Shown here: one piece after another, positions 47,877 to 59,800 of the stretch
How positions within the stretch are numbered: the first letter of the stretch is position 1
Layout of the letters: each line of letters begins with the position of its first letter
Position numbers and translations under genes: made by a program
The notes under the pieces: generated by a model
Seen by the model: the letters and a program-made list of their open reading frames with translations, nothing else
The model's database searches: none
Told to the model about the DNA's origin: nothing
DNA from: Hypholoma sublateritium FD-334 SS-4
Taxonomy: Eukaryota; Basidiomycota; Agaricomycetes; Agaricales; Strophariaceae
Direction of reading: 5' to 3'
Assembly (NCBI GenBank): GCA_000827495.1
Contig: KN817524.1
Span: 436,262-500,261, forward strand
DNA: 64,000 nt

Positions 47877-48201
47877 TTATTCCATGTATTCGTGGCTGGT
47901 ACATGCACCTAAGTACTTATCTATTTAAGTTCTGTGTCGGAGTTCTTGGCTCGGGCAGTCCGCGGCGCTCACAGGTCATCCCGCTGAGGCTTGAATTTCT
48001 GTTACCTACAAATTCCACATGCGCCATGACAAGCCCGCGTGGAAGAAGAACTCCCAAAGAACTTTGGCAGATTTTCCTTGTAACTTGTGATGAACTGCGA
48101 GAAAGCGTGTCGTGACATCACGCATCTAGTATAGCCCATCACAGTACTCGAGTCTCGATGAGTTGTTGCTCGCGACCACCCGCGACACGACCTCATCGTC
48201 A
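47877..48201. other. Intergenic, BET3 promoter
   Basis: 325 bp between two co-directional genes. No motif, repeat or RNA gene recognised. Confidence 0.5.
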
Positions 48202-48994
48202 ATGGCTACCAGTAGCAAACAATACAAGAACGTCGGCGAGGAACTCTGGAAAGGTCGGTCTGAGAAGATCGTGAGTAGCCCACTTCGGTCAGGCGAACTA
48301 GATGATATCGACAATTACAGAATGCAGAGCTCTTTGCCCTAACATACGGTGCTCTTGTTGTCCAACTTATACAAGACTACGAAGATTACGATGAAGTCAA
48401 TAAGCAACTTGAGAAGATGGGATATAATATTGGAACAAGGCTGATCGAGGACTTCCTTGCAAAATCTAATCTCGGGCGATGTGCAGACTTTAGAGAGGTC
48501 GGAGAGGTTGTTGCGAAGGTCAGTCTCATGGACTTCCTTATTTCGCCCCCTTTTACCAAGGGTTTAGGTTGGGTTCAAGTCATTCTTGAACATTAGTCCA
48601 ACTGTAACGCACAGTGGACCTCCACCACCATCATCTCCCGGTCGACCATTGAGTAACCCTTCGATATCACAGGCCACCGCGGGCTCCTCTTTCACCCTTA
48701 CATTAGATGAAAACCCCCTCGCAGAGTTTGTAGAACTACCAGAAGAAGTCTTGGAGGGTGGTTTGTGGTTCAGTAATGTTCTATGCGGAGTACTGAGAGG
48801 GGCATTGGAAATGGTAAGCGACTTTACTACCCGTCAAGCGACCAATTTGAATTCATTCGAAATGTCTTTGCAAGGTACAACTACAAGTCCAGGCAGATTT
48901 CGTGTCAGATGTACTGCGTGGAGATGAGAGTACAGAAATCCGTGTGAAGTTGGTCAAATACCTGGAAGAAGAAGTACCAGTTGGGGATGATTGA
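48202..48994 (+). CDS. BET3: TRAPP complex subunit Bet3
   Basis: Core subunit of the TRAPP tethering and Rab-GEF complexes in ER-to-Golgi traffic. Starts [39 protein letters not shown] and [20 protein letters not shown] follow, and then [18 protein letters not shown] containing the cysteine that is palmitoylated in the family. An exon with [13 protein letters not shown] carries a Pro/Ser-rich insert (about 30 residues) not usual in yeast Bet3. The C-terminal part has [29 protein letters not shown] and [13 protein letters not shown]. Four exons, GT-AG introns. Confidence 0.95.
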
Positions 48995-49393
48995 GACGAC
49001 ATATATCCCCTGTATGGTTCCACATTCTATAAATATAGCTCGTCCTGACTGGCGAGCTGGCTGGTGCAACTAGCACCTGGTACTTTGGAACGGCAGGGAC
49101 AAGGATATTAGTTATGTACATGGTTTGGAACACCTTACCGATCTTTGATGCAAGCAAGAGCGTTGGTTAAACGTCGTCGTAGGAAGTTAAATCATCGGTA
49201 AAACATGAGGCAAAATTGCTTGAAAGCACTCTAATGAGCATTGGTCAAGCAGACGAATAGTTACAAGGGACTTCTCCTGCGAATTTCATGTTACAGTATG
49301 AGTGGAATAGAAAGCGATCATAGCCTCGATCATAGGCCCGAAATAGATTTCACTTGTTCTCTCTTACTCTCAAGTCGGCCATTTTTCGTAATC
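48995..49393. other. Intergenic, BUD23 promoter
   Basis: About 400 bp between two plus-strand genes. Nothing recognised beyond short frames. Confidence 0.5.
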
Positions 49394-50518
49394 ATGTCAA
49401 GGCCAGAGTTGCAGGCCCCGCCTGAAATTGTGGGTCCCTGGAATTGAAGTATAGAAGCTGCGCTGCCCACTGACATCTCTGAAAGTATTACGGGGACATA
49501 GAGGCGAAAAAATATACACAGAAGTGAGCGTTTGACAGAAGTAGATTCCCTCAAGAAACTGACACGGATATATAACTGCAGCACGCGAAATCAGCAGATT
49601 CAGGCCGACATGACATACAGAGCACTCGAGCTTCTGAATCTTCCCCCGGATCAACCAGCGTACTTGCTCGATATTGGCTGTGGATCAGGATTATCAGGCG
49701 AAATTTTGGACGAAGAAGGTTACATCTGGACTGGCGTAGACATTGCCCCAAGCATGCTAGGTGCGCTCCGTAGAATCATTGAACATTATAAGACGACTCA
49801 CACCGCCGTGTTATCAAGAGATTGCTCTAGAGAGAGAGGTCGAAGGCGATCTGTTCCTCCAAGATATTGGTCAAGGCTTTGGATTCCGTCCTGGAAGCTT
49901 CGACGGCGCTATCAGGTCGGTCCCATCTTTCGCTGATTACCAGGGTTTATCCTAAAAAATGCCAGTATCTCTGTTATTCAATGGCTACTGAACGCCGAAA
50001 CCTCGCACCCGACATCCTCACCACCCCACCGTCTACACAGATTTTTCACCACACTGCATTCGGCCATGCGAAATCCATCTCGCGCCGTCCTGCAATTTTA
50101 CCCCTCCTCCGATGATCAAATACAACTAATAACTGCAATCGTGCAAAAGGCTGGCTTTGGCGGTGGTGTCGTTGTAGACTATCCGAATTCGAAAAAGGCC
50201 AAGAAAGTATTCCTTTGCCTGCTCGTTGGAGGTGGTGGTGCCCAGCAAGTCCCACAGGGATTGAAAGGAGAAGAGGAGGACACGAGCAAAGTGCGTTTCG
50301 AACGTCGGAGAGATCGAGAAAAGGCGAAAGCCAAGGGCGGAAAGCGGAAAAACGTCAAAGACAGGGATTGGATAATCAAGAAAAAAGAGGTAACCCTGTT
50401 CTAACCAATGCATAATCATACATTAATATCTATAATCTAGCTGTACCGTCGACGTGGAAAAGAAGGGGTACCTCAAGATTCGAAGTATACCGGCCGCAAA
50501 AGAAAAACCTTTTTCTGA
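49394..50518 (+). CDS. BUD23: 18S rRNA (guanine-N7)-methyltransferase Bud23
   Basis: SAM-dependent methyltransferase of small-subunit rRNA, acting in the nucleus during ribosome assembly. Starts MSRPELQAPPEI, then YYGDIEAKKYTQNTRNQQIQ, ADMTYRALELLNLP, the SAM-binding LLDIGCGSGLSGEIL, WTGVDIAPSML and EREVEGDLFLQDIGQG. SFDGAIS-ISVIQWLLNAE follows. The C-terminal region has AVLQFYPSSDDQI and GGGVVVDYPNSKKAKKVFLC. A basic tail (EKAKAKGGKRKNVKDRDW, LYRRRGKEGVPQDSKYTG) gives the Bud23-type C-terminus. Six exons; the second is short. Confidence 0.96.
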
Positions 50519-50610
50519 TACTGCAGCCACTGAACTGTATATGTACGTACACCAGATGTCAATATGCATACATTTAGGTCAATCACGGTGTGCCGTAGGC
50601 CATCTGGTTA

Positions 50611-52262
50611 TCATGAGGGCTTGGGGGTAAATAGGTCGCGGCATTTTGTGACGGCATCGCCTGCTTCATTGCGAATGAATAAGCCTTGCAGTGCGGCCAT
50701 GCTGACCCTTCGTCCGTTCGCCATTTCTTCTTTTACGATATTACTTAACGTCGTGGAAAATTCTTTTACTAGAGAGTCCTGTGTTCCTTGTTCTCCATAG
50801 AAGCGATCGAAGAGGATTGTTGCCTGTTCTGCTGTGGCGTCGTCGATCTTTTCAATGAGATCGACACGGCCAGGTCGAATCAAAGCAGAATCGAGTTTTT
50901 CAACATGATTTGTAGTCATAAAAATTATGCGTTCTTCCCCGGACGCCACACCGTCAAGGGCGTTCAGAAATCCCGAGAAAGTTATAGAAGACTGATAACT
51001 ATAAATATATGTTAGCTTTGGATGTACGAGTACTTGCTTCTTGTCATACGCACCCATCTTCACTTGTTTGAACACGCTTGTTGAATGCTGCATCGATATC
51101 TTCAATTAGGATGAAGCTCCGTTCAGGAGCGTTCGACAGGAGATGGAAAAGCTTGTCGTCTGCGAGTCCCCGTTCGGAAAGATTCAACAGGCATATGTCG
51201 TACGAAAGATTTCCAGCAAGTGCTTGTATAAAAGATGTTTTACCTGATCCAGGAGGCCCGTGGAGCAAGTAACCACGACGATAGGGTATGCCTGAAAACT
51301 GTAGTTCAGTAGGAGATTTGCTGCATAGCAATCAGGAGACTAACCTCGATCCGCATACCATTGCCGCCGATCCAAAAATGCTTTGACATCGTATTCGATA
51401 TTTTCCGCCAACCCCGGGGCCAGTACAACACTTTGCAAGGGTCTTTTCAGGCGTGGTTGACCAAATGGACGCCATTCAATTCCCCAAGCAGTATGAATAA
51501 CGAGTTTGCCTTCCTGTCCACGCATGGCTAGATCCCGTGCTTCTGTTAGCAGCTCAGGGAAAAGTCTTCTGTCTCGCGACAACGTCGTTAAAGTGACGGT
51601 TTCCCAAGGGATGCCGGACATGAGTTGCATGGACCGTGTTTCTCGTTCACGTTTGACCTATAGATACGTTAACATCTGGTAGAGACATAACTTTATCACC
51701 GCACCTGCATCCAAGCACCTTTGTACTGGACGTAGTGAGTCCCGGGACCGGCCACTAGCTTAAATAACGCAGAGGAACTTCCATTCTTTCTTTGTTCCAC
51801 GGTAGTTTCAACGCTCAGTTGGTGGCTTCGGGTCAAGGGTGTAAGCAACCTCGACTTTGAGGTCTGAAGGGTATTTTGGTGCGACATCCACGCTAGAAAC
51901 CACTCGTAGGCCTTGTCCTTATTATTGATTTCCAGTGTCACCAACATTCGCCTCCGCAAGGTTGTTGTTCCAATAACAACACCCTGTCTCAAGGCTGTGA
52001 GGCCGACACCTAATGCCTGCAGCTAGCTCACTATAACACTCCAGTGTCCTTGCATAGATTACGCACCATAAGACCGAATCCTGCCTGGAAGTAGGGGCTA
52101 TACTTGATGAAAGCTCAGCCTTGGGTCTTAAGCAACGCAGAATAGCNCGCACTTGTCATTTAGGAAGGTCGACAAGAAGGTGGGTGGTGTTGCGGAAGTA
52201 GGAGTGACAATGTCGAGAGGAGAAGGCAGTGCGCCGCTGCTCACAGGAGCGTTTCGCAACAT
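50611..52262 (-). CDS. BCS1: Mitochondrial chaperone BCS1 (AAA ATPase)
   Basis: Inner-membrane AAA ATPase that inserts the Rieske iron-sulfur protein into complex III. From 52262 the protein reads [15 protein letters not shown] with LSTFLNDK, then [20 protein letters not shown] (membrane segment). [20 protein letters not shown] and [13 protein letters not shown] mark the BCS1-specific domain. The AAA core shows [20 protein letters not shown] (Walker A), LIEDIDAAF (Walker B) and [40 protein letters not shown]. The N-terminal junction is problematic: GT-AG splicing after LNDK misses the frame by one base, five bases from an ambiguous N at 52147. The rest of the gene is intact. Confidence 0.92.
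52147..52147. other. Ambiguous base N
   Basis: The only undetermined base in the window. It lies in the first BCS1 intron just inside the predicted 5' splice site. Confidence 0.99.
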
Positions 52263-52405
52263 GAGAAACCGCTCTACTTATTTACGCGTCGAGCGAAGAT
52301 ACAGCGGGAAGGAAATTGTACTTCGCTCGATTTGGCCAACGCGCTTCTATTGTTTACCCTGCAAACAGATCACTTCGTGCCTTCTTCCTCTTCCTTTTCT
52401 CCACT

Positions 52406-54201
52406 ATGGACGCAAAAGTAGTCGAGGCGTTCTCGGTCCTGGGCTTACAACAAGTTAGTATCCTTCCTCTTGCATCTCTTGCATTTCTAACACCACAATT
52501 TGCCGCAGGATTCATCTTTGGATCTTGTGAAAACAACATACAAACAGGTCAGCATCTCGTGTGGTTATTGATATTGCAAACCAAGCTTATGCCAACCTCA
52601 TAGGTAGCGCTGCGCACGCACCCAGACAAAAACCCGGATAATCCTGCCGCCACTGCAGAATTCCAACGCGTTGGCGAGGCGTACCGCCTACTTTTGAGAC
52701 ACTTTGAAAGGCCACAGGCCAGGTTTGCAGATAGTCCGTTCTCTAGATTTCCAGGACGTGGGCACGATGGACATTATGGCGGATATTCTGACGGAGGATA
52801 TGACTCCGATGAATATGCAAACCAGTACCAATATGATGAGTCAGACTCTGAAGACGATCTCGCATTCTACTTGTGAGGATAGTGCTCAACATCAAAGTGC
52901 ATTCTTATGTTAATACTATTTTTTAGGTGGCTCTTCCAGAAGATTATGCATGAGAGAAATGGGCTCCACGGTCATCCCAGTAGAAATGCCCATCGTCAGT
53001 CTGAAATACAGATTATGTCTCTACGATACTCATCACTCGACTTTCCAGGCAATCCCGCTCCGCAGACTAGGCAGGAAACTGCAGCCGAATATCAAGACCG
53101 CTTGCGACGTTCCCGAGAAGAACAATTGGCCGCTCAGGAACGCAGAAAGCGAGAGGCCATTGCTCGCAAAGAGAGAGCTGCTCATGAACGCGAGCAAGGT
53201 ATGCCAATCAATCTTATCGATTTATCGTGGGTTTATAATTTTATACACTCTCCCAGAACGACTGGAAGCAGAGCGTCGTCAAAAAAACAAAGTCCAAGCG
53301 AAGAAAGCGCAGGCAGATGCAGCCCGCAAGTCGTCAGAGGCACGTGCGAGAGAAATTCAACGACTTGCCCAAGAGGCGCGATCTGCTGTTTTTCTTGCCG
53401 CTCGCAATGGTGAAATCGAAAAGGTCAAGAAAGGCATATGGGAGAATGCCATAGACCCAGCCGGCGGGGAGATAAAGCCAGGATGTTCTGACTTTGTCAA
53501 AAATAAGCCTAAGGACCCAAACGAAACGCTCCTTCATATTGCAACGAAGAACGGTGATCTTAGCCTTGTGGAATGGCTTGATTCGCACAGTGGGAATTTA
53601 TTCATCTCAACTACAGTATAACATGTTAATCGATGAATTAGGTGCAGAACCCGAGGAGCGCAATATAGAGGAATTAACTGCTTTTCAGCTCGCTCTGAAG
53701 ACAGGCCAACTTACCATCGTCAAACACTTCCTTGAGACATATCCACCAGATCTACCTGATTCCAAAGGTATCTATGAGTGTTCTGCATCCTCGAATTTAA
53801 TCACACTGGCTATGGAGTCTCGTGATCCAGAGCATGTCTGGATAATTTTGGACCATAAACTCGCATCGGACCAAGAGATTCACAAGGCTTGGCTTTGGGC
53901 GTCGTCAGAAAAAGGCCTCAGAAATCTGAAGGGTGAACGACCTTCGCCTACCACCATTGAAAGGGCTGAAGATATCGTGAAATTATTAACACGATATGTA
54001 ACCATTCCATCCGCAAATCACACCCAAGACATGCCCACTTCAATCGCAGTCAATGTGCAATCGCCCGTGACGAGTACCGTCCAGCTCTCAGGGCCAGAGC
54101 CGAAATCTCCACAGATTAACCAATATTATCGCGGGCGTGGTCGTGGTCGTGGTCGTGGCAGAGGCCGTGGTCGCGGTGCTTATTCCAACCCTTCCCTCTG
54201 A
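52406..54201 (+). CDS. J-domain protein with charged coiled region and RG-rich tail
   Basis: Starts MDAKVVEAFSVLGLQQ and continues DSSLDLVKTTYKQ, VALRTHPDKNPDNPAATAEF and QRVGEAYRLL, a J domain with the HPD motif that stimulates Hsp70. A Gly/Tyr/Asp-rich linker follows, then WLFQKIMHERNG and a highly charged helix (DRLRRSREEQLAAQERRKRE, ERLEAERRQKNKVQAKKA). The next part looks like ankyrin-type repeats: SAVFLAARNGEIEKVKKGI, ETLLHIATKNGDLSLVEWLD, TAFQLALKTGQLTIVKHFLE. The end is six or more RG repeats (54136-54180). A stopless 54-nt intron (52995-53048) is likely. Seven or eight exons. The combination suggests an RNA-associated co-chaperone, but no named orthologue was recognised. Confidence 0.83.
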
Positions 54202-54833
54202 AGCTTTGACGTCACATTTTGTCCTTGCTATCGCTTCCGATTTCCTTTTGCCATGTCGCAGTCGTTCTTCATCCACGCAACATCCACCAATCATTTTTGT
54301 TCACGCATTCACATTCAACAGCAAACATCCGCACCAAATCCACACTGTTTCATAAAATTTGTCACCCCCATTCCCCGCTTTTCACTGCATGCACATAATA
54401 TAACACGACAAAATACACAAGTACTTATAGGATACGCATAATTGGTCCATCTCCTCAAGTTTCCCTTACTTTTGCCCTGATGTTTCTTCTAACCTTTAGA
54501 TTAGGCCAGCTTTAGTTTGTAACATAAATCAATTACTCCATACCGCAGTGCAGGTTACATTCTGGGGAGGGCCGCACTTGGCCCGTACTCTTCTTGCATG
54601 CCTGATGAACGTTCAACGTTCAATATTCAATATTCAATAAGTATTCTTGCTATGATATACATAAATGATTTTCAAGTCCAACTGATGGAAGGCTCTGAGA
54701 GTAAGCACGAGCAAATAAGTGACCTCGTGATTTCACTGCCATCTGAGTCTCGTCGGTGCCGTTGACTCCCAAGTACTTTGTCCCAACTCTCAACCCTCGA
54801 ACAAAGGTATTGCCGCTTATCTTAATCTACAGG
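54202..54833. other. Intergenic, LUC7 promoter
   Basis: About 630 bp between two plus-strand genes. Pyrimidine-rich and AT-rich tracts and one heptamer array. No gene recognised. Confidence 0.5.
54609..54636. repeat. 7-bp tandem repeat array (ACGTTCA/ATATTCA)n
   Basis: Two copies of ACGTTCA followed by two copies of ATATTCA and a partial unit. ACGTTCA is the reverse complement of the TGAACGT unit at 6241. Confidence 0.8.
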
Positions 54834-56182
54834 ATGGGTCGCCTGGCAGAAATGCAGCGCAAGCTGCTAGAGGTACTTCTCGTCTCTAGTTTTCAACGAC
54901 GTTGCCTCTAACAAGCGTGAATAGCAAATGATGGGGCCCGAAGCCATGGGCGTTGCTAATGCCAACCTTGTATGGTCGGACGAAAAGGTCTGCAGAAACT
55001 TTTTGTGTGGAACGTGCCCCCATGCCCTTTTTACAAACACGGTGAGCCTTTGTCTTGTGCTTTGTTCAAGCCTTATCTGACAGTTGACTAGAAAATGGAT
55101 CTGGGCGCCTGTCCGAAATCACACACAGAACGACTGAAGACCGAGTATATTGCTGCAAAAGAGGCGAATCCCAGCGACCCTATATTCAACAGGTTCCAAA
55201 TGGAATATGAAGCGAACATATTTGCCTTTGTAGACGAGTGTGATCGAAGAATTCGTGCAGCCCATCGCCGGTTAGAGAAGACGCCAGAAGAGAACGCAAA
55301 AACAACGAACCTGGTGTGTTCTCTTACATGTTTCAATTAACCTTGAACTTATCTCCGTCCAATAGATGCGAGAAATTGCTGAGATTGAACTTGCTATTCA
55401 AGGAGGCACGGAAAAGATAGAAACTCTAGGTGCGAGCAATCAACACTATCTGTCTCCAATTCGCTTACGACATTTTATTTCAGGCGAACAAGGAAAGGTA
55501 GATGAGTCTATGCGTGAAATGGCTGCCATCGAAGCCCTGAAAAGCGAAAAGGCTGACAAAGAGGTATGTTCTAACTTATACGTCTATTTACCGTTTGTTC
55601 AACGCAGAATACATCGCTAGCGTGACTTGCAACAACTTACTGATACATCGGGTGCTTCTGGTCATCAAAAACTACGTGTCTGCGATGTATGTGGTGCATA
55701 TCTGTCCGTCCTCGACTCCGACCGTCGTCTGGCGGATCATTTTGGTGGTAAAGTGAGTGTAAAACTTTAGCGGCAATCTCGAGGCGCAGATATAACCCTA
55801 TGCCACTTGTGCGCGATTGCTGACGGAAATCGTGACCTATTTAGATGCATTTGGGATATCATGAACTCCGAAACATGCTTTCAAAGTTTAAAGAAGAGCG
55901 CGAAAAGCGAAAAATGGGCCCACCAAGCTCTACCCCGTCTGGCGGGGCGCCCACATCTGGGCCTCCACGGTCGGGGGGCGATTACCGCTCGTCTCGCGGC
56001 GGTGACGACTACCGCGATCGCGGCGACCGGGGCTTCGACCGGGGGTCGTCACGATACGAGTAAGTTCTGGGGCATCGTGTAGTCCTCGTTCTTATGCTGA
56101 TCCGTTTCACCATTGTGGTAGTGACAGACGAAGGGATCGAGAGCGCTCAAGGAGTCCTGGAAGGCGAAATAACAGATTCTAA
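54834..56182 (+). CDS. LUC7: U1 snRNP protein LUC7
   Basis: Splicing factor of the U1 snRNP that helps choose 5' splice sites. Starts MGRLAEMQRKLLE, then QMMGPEAMGVANANLVWSDE and the first zinc finger: VCRNFLCGTCPHALFTNT, KMDLGACPKSH. A helical region (PIFNRFQMEYEANIFAFVDE, CDRRIRAAHRRLEKTPEE) leads to the second finger, KLRVCDVCGAYLSVLD to GGKMHLGYHELRNML. The tail is Arg/Gly/Asp-rich and ends DRRRDRERSRSPGRRNNRF, an RS-type end. Eight or so exons; the last junction (GTAAGT to GGTAG) is needed to reach the RS tail. Of interest because the same window has many GC 5' splice sites, which U1 must tolerate. Confidence 0.95.
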
Positions 56183-56813
56183 TCATATTGGCAAGCCGCA
56201 TGCCCCTGCCGTACTTCATGGCAAGTTAAGACTCCGGGCGAGGTACATTGATATGTTTGGTTTCTTAAGGCGGTCCTAGATTTTGCATGATTCCCCATCC
56301 GTGCCCATGAGAAATTCGGATCAGGGACCATTAGGTAGTTTGGGCGTAGTTTGGGAGACGAATGGGACGTACACAGGGGCTTCCCCAGCCGGGTCTTGTT
56401 TGTCGACAGCACATGATGTAGTTGGCCCGATGTTATCTGTATTTCTTGCGAATAACGGAAGGGCCATCGATGTGTGAAACGAGGAATCGATGGTCCAAGG
56501 AGGATGCGTGACTTGCGTGACGACATGGCCGCAATCTGGCACTGGCACTTTGAGAGGTCCCGGCCGACCTCTCTTTGCTTTCGTCTCTCATCTCCCGGTC
56601 GCTACTCCGTCGCGCCCTCAGCGGGCCAGTAATCTTATCCGTGCTCGTCGTTCCCCCTCCATTGAGCTCCTGAGTTCCGCTGCTGCGGTCACTGCCTACA
56701 CGTGCTCTCGAAACCGATCGCACCTGATCTTCTTGCTCTGCCTTGACTCTATATAACCCGACAGCATTTTGAACGCCATCAAGAGAGAGAGCTGGTGCTC
56801 TGGAACTCGTGTG
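56183..56813. other. Intergenic
   Basis: About 630 bp upstream of the large unrecognised gene. A TATA-like ctatataacc lies at about 56749-56758, some 60 bp before its start codon. Otherwise no motif was recognised. Confidence 0.45.
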
Positions 56814-59800
56814 ATGGATCAGTACGACCAGGATCCTCTCACTTCAGGGCTGGGCGCAATGGACACGACGCCCATTCCGCCAACTGAGATTCCGTCCCCA
56901 TTCATACAGCCCCCCCAACAAGCCATATTCTCTCCGAACACTCTCCTTGACGAGGACTCGGGTATGGTATTTCTCCCTGGCCAAACCCTTTCCGACTTCC
57001 AGGCCACCGCCGTAGCACCTTCAATACTTTCAGATATGGACATGCAAGTCTTTCTGAGCAACCACATGGAAGCCATGGACCCCGCTACATTACATCCTGC
57101 AGTATCTGGCTTTATGCCAGATCTGAGGTCAATGATAGACCCGTACGCGCTTGCGTCGTCGCCTGAGAAACTTGACCTTTCTCCAGGAACCCGAACGCAC
57201 TCAGCGTCGCCCCCTCAGTCGCAAATCCCATCACCATCGATACACGGATCATCGTCTTCATATGGTGCAGGTGTGACATCCTCTCTTGAATCTGCTCTCG
57301 ATTCTACTACTGTTGTTGGAGGGCGCAGTCGGGCAAACACATCGCTATCACCTCCTTCAGTTTCATCTTCGTTTCCCTCGGCAACATCCGATTTGGACTA
57401 CGCGCCTAGCACAAGTGACCTGGAAGAATCTGTGTCCCAAAAGCAGCCTCACACAATAATCGGAAAAATGCTGAAGAAGTGAGTTTTCGCTTTCTTGCAA
57501 TTGTCGACCTGTGTCCAAATCTATTTCAGTATTGCAATAACTGCAATCGACGCCGGCGACGCGTTTGAAAACTGCCAAGGATTGGAGCAGACGAACAAAG
57601 TCGGCGAATTGAGGGATCGCATAATGCAGGTGTTGGATATGCTCAGTACTCTGAAGTTGGAGAAAGATACGTCTTCTTATAATTCACCGACTCCTGTGAT
57701 GCCGGGCATTGTAACGGACCCAGTTCCACCCATTGTGCCTATGGCAGTCCCTCCAATGGAACATGTACCGATTACGGATACAGGGCATCTCTCTGTTTCC
57801 GAGTCTCGAAAGCGGTGTGCCTCAGAGCTCGAAGTGCATCGCACTGTCAAAGCATTAAAGCGCGAGCCTCAAGATGACGCACCGTTAATCTCTAGTATCC
57901 AGGATGCATCTATACTTGCTGCGATCACTCCGCCTTTCGTGAATCCATTCGCCACCGCCATGTCGCCTCCAGCGGTCGTTCTTCCCCCATCGCAACCCCC
58001 ATCACGTCCTGCGACCCCTCCAAATTTTCCGTCGAACAATTCATTTACCAACATCAAACCGCAGATGCCAGGGACCACATTTCCGTCGTTTATCCCTCCC
58101 ACAACTGCCCCTTTACTAGTCCACTCTACATCTATGCCCGCCCCTCCTGTAGTTCCCCCGTTCAACCATTCTCCCTGGTCGGATCCAGGACCCATAATAT
58201 CCAACAGACATCAACATTCCCTTTCCTCCGGTGCTAACAGCGTACCACAAACCACTTCTCTTGGGGGATCCCCCTTCCCGGCTACCATCATTCCAAGCAC
58301 CCTTCCCCATCCCCCCCACTCAGTGCCTTCCAATGCTGCCTCTTCTGCGATGAGTCCTGCGCTCGGAAGAATGTCGCGTTCCGGTTCGATCAGCGGGACC
58401 AATTTTAGAAATCCGTTTCCGGGATTCCCTTATGTCAACCATCCATATTCTGAGGTGCCGGCTTCCTCTTGGCATGCGAATGCAGCCAGCGTTTCGCGTG
58501 TCGACCAATCGAATTGGTACACGGGCTTTGACACCGCTGGCTCATCGCGAAAATTCACCCTTTCAGGCCACTCAGCACCGAATACGGAGCAAAATTCTCC
58601 GAGCGATGATGAAGATGAAGATGAAGATTCAGACTCAGATGATAGCACTTCTGGGAGGAGAGTCGCACAATATGTGAGAAAGATTCCTGAAATAAGTCTT
58701 CTGGCACTCATTTATACTTCTTGCAGTCTTCTGATCGACATTCAACGTCATTGGCAGCGGAGCTACCCGCGGAATACCAAAAGGACGTCGACAGGATATT
58801 TTTCGATTTTCTCAACAAATTGTGCTCAAAATGTGAGTTTTCAAATTTCTTTTCTTATTGAATAAGTAATTGACACTATCACTCCGGTTGATAGTGGATG
58901 CCACTGACGCCAAAGGAGAGCAGATCCACCAAACACTTATGGCCAAGAAGATGCAACGTCTTGACGAGTCGCCAGATTTTCGGCCTTTCAAATTCCGTAT
59001 TCAGGCATTTACGAACGCCTTCATGGACGAGGTATACATCTCCACCTTGAAATCCACGTTCACTCCTCTAATATTATTTTTATTTTAGCTTGCTGAACAA
59101 GGGTACCCGGAAGATAAGATTCCGATGAAGAAGGTCAGTGCTATCATAAGCAATCGATATTCGCCAGTTGAATTGAGCACAAGTGGAACCGTCAGGCAAG
59201 AAATTACCTTTGGCGCCAACAATACATCCTGCGCTTCAACGAAGACGGAAAGAAGGCTAAATCCAAAGGTAACCACATCTGGAACGTTGAAGCCAGAAAG
59301 GCAGGTGAAGGGAAGTGGGAATTCAGGCCTTTCCACCGTAAATTAGCAGGTACTCCACCTAGCGTAGCGTATTGTGGCCTCCGTTGGTCCTGGAAACCCC
59401 ATGTGTGGCACCCTCAACTCTCATTCAAGAAGATTAGCGTCAACTTCAGTTCCCCAAATTTGCCGTCATGGCTCTCATGGAGAAATGGGGAGCTCTCAGG
59501 AATCCCTCCACCGGATACGGAAAGCTGTCAGGTCACTGCCGTCGCCAATGTACGCCTCGCATGCACAGCTCCACTTTCTTTGACTAATTCACGCTCCACA
59601 CTTTTTTTGTAGTTCAACTTGGATAACCAAGATGATCGCATGGAGCATACATTCACAATCACTATTGCCCCCGCTTCGGCTTTAGACACGCCGCCGTACT
59701 CGAGATCACGTCGGACTTCCTTGGTGGGGGAACAACCTCCAAAGCGTAGCACGAGCGACTCGGCTTTATTTACCGTTCCTTCTAGGTGAATACAATGGTA

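Noticed and set aside
54136..54180. Repeated GGTCGT units as a possible minisatellite
   Set aside because: In-frame coding for the RG-rich tail of the J-domain protein.
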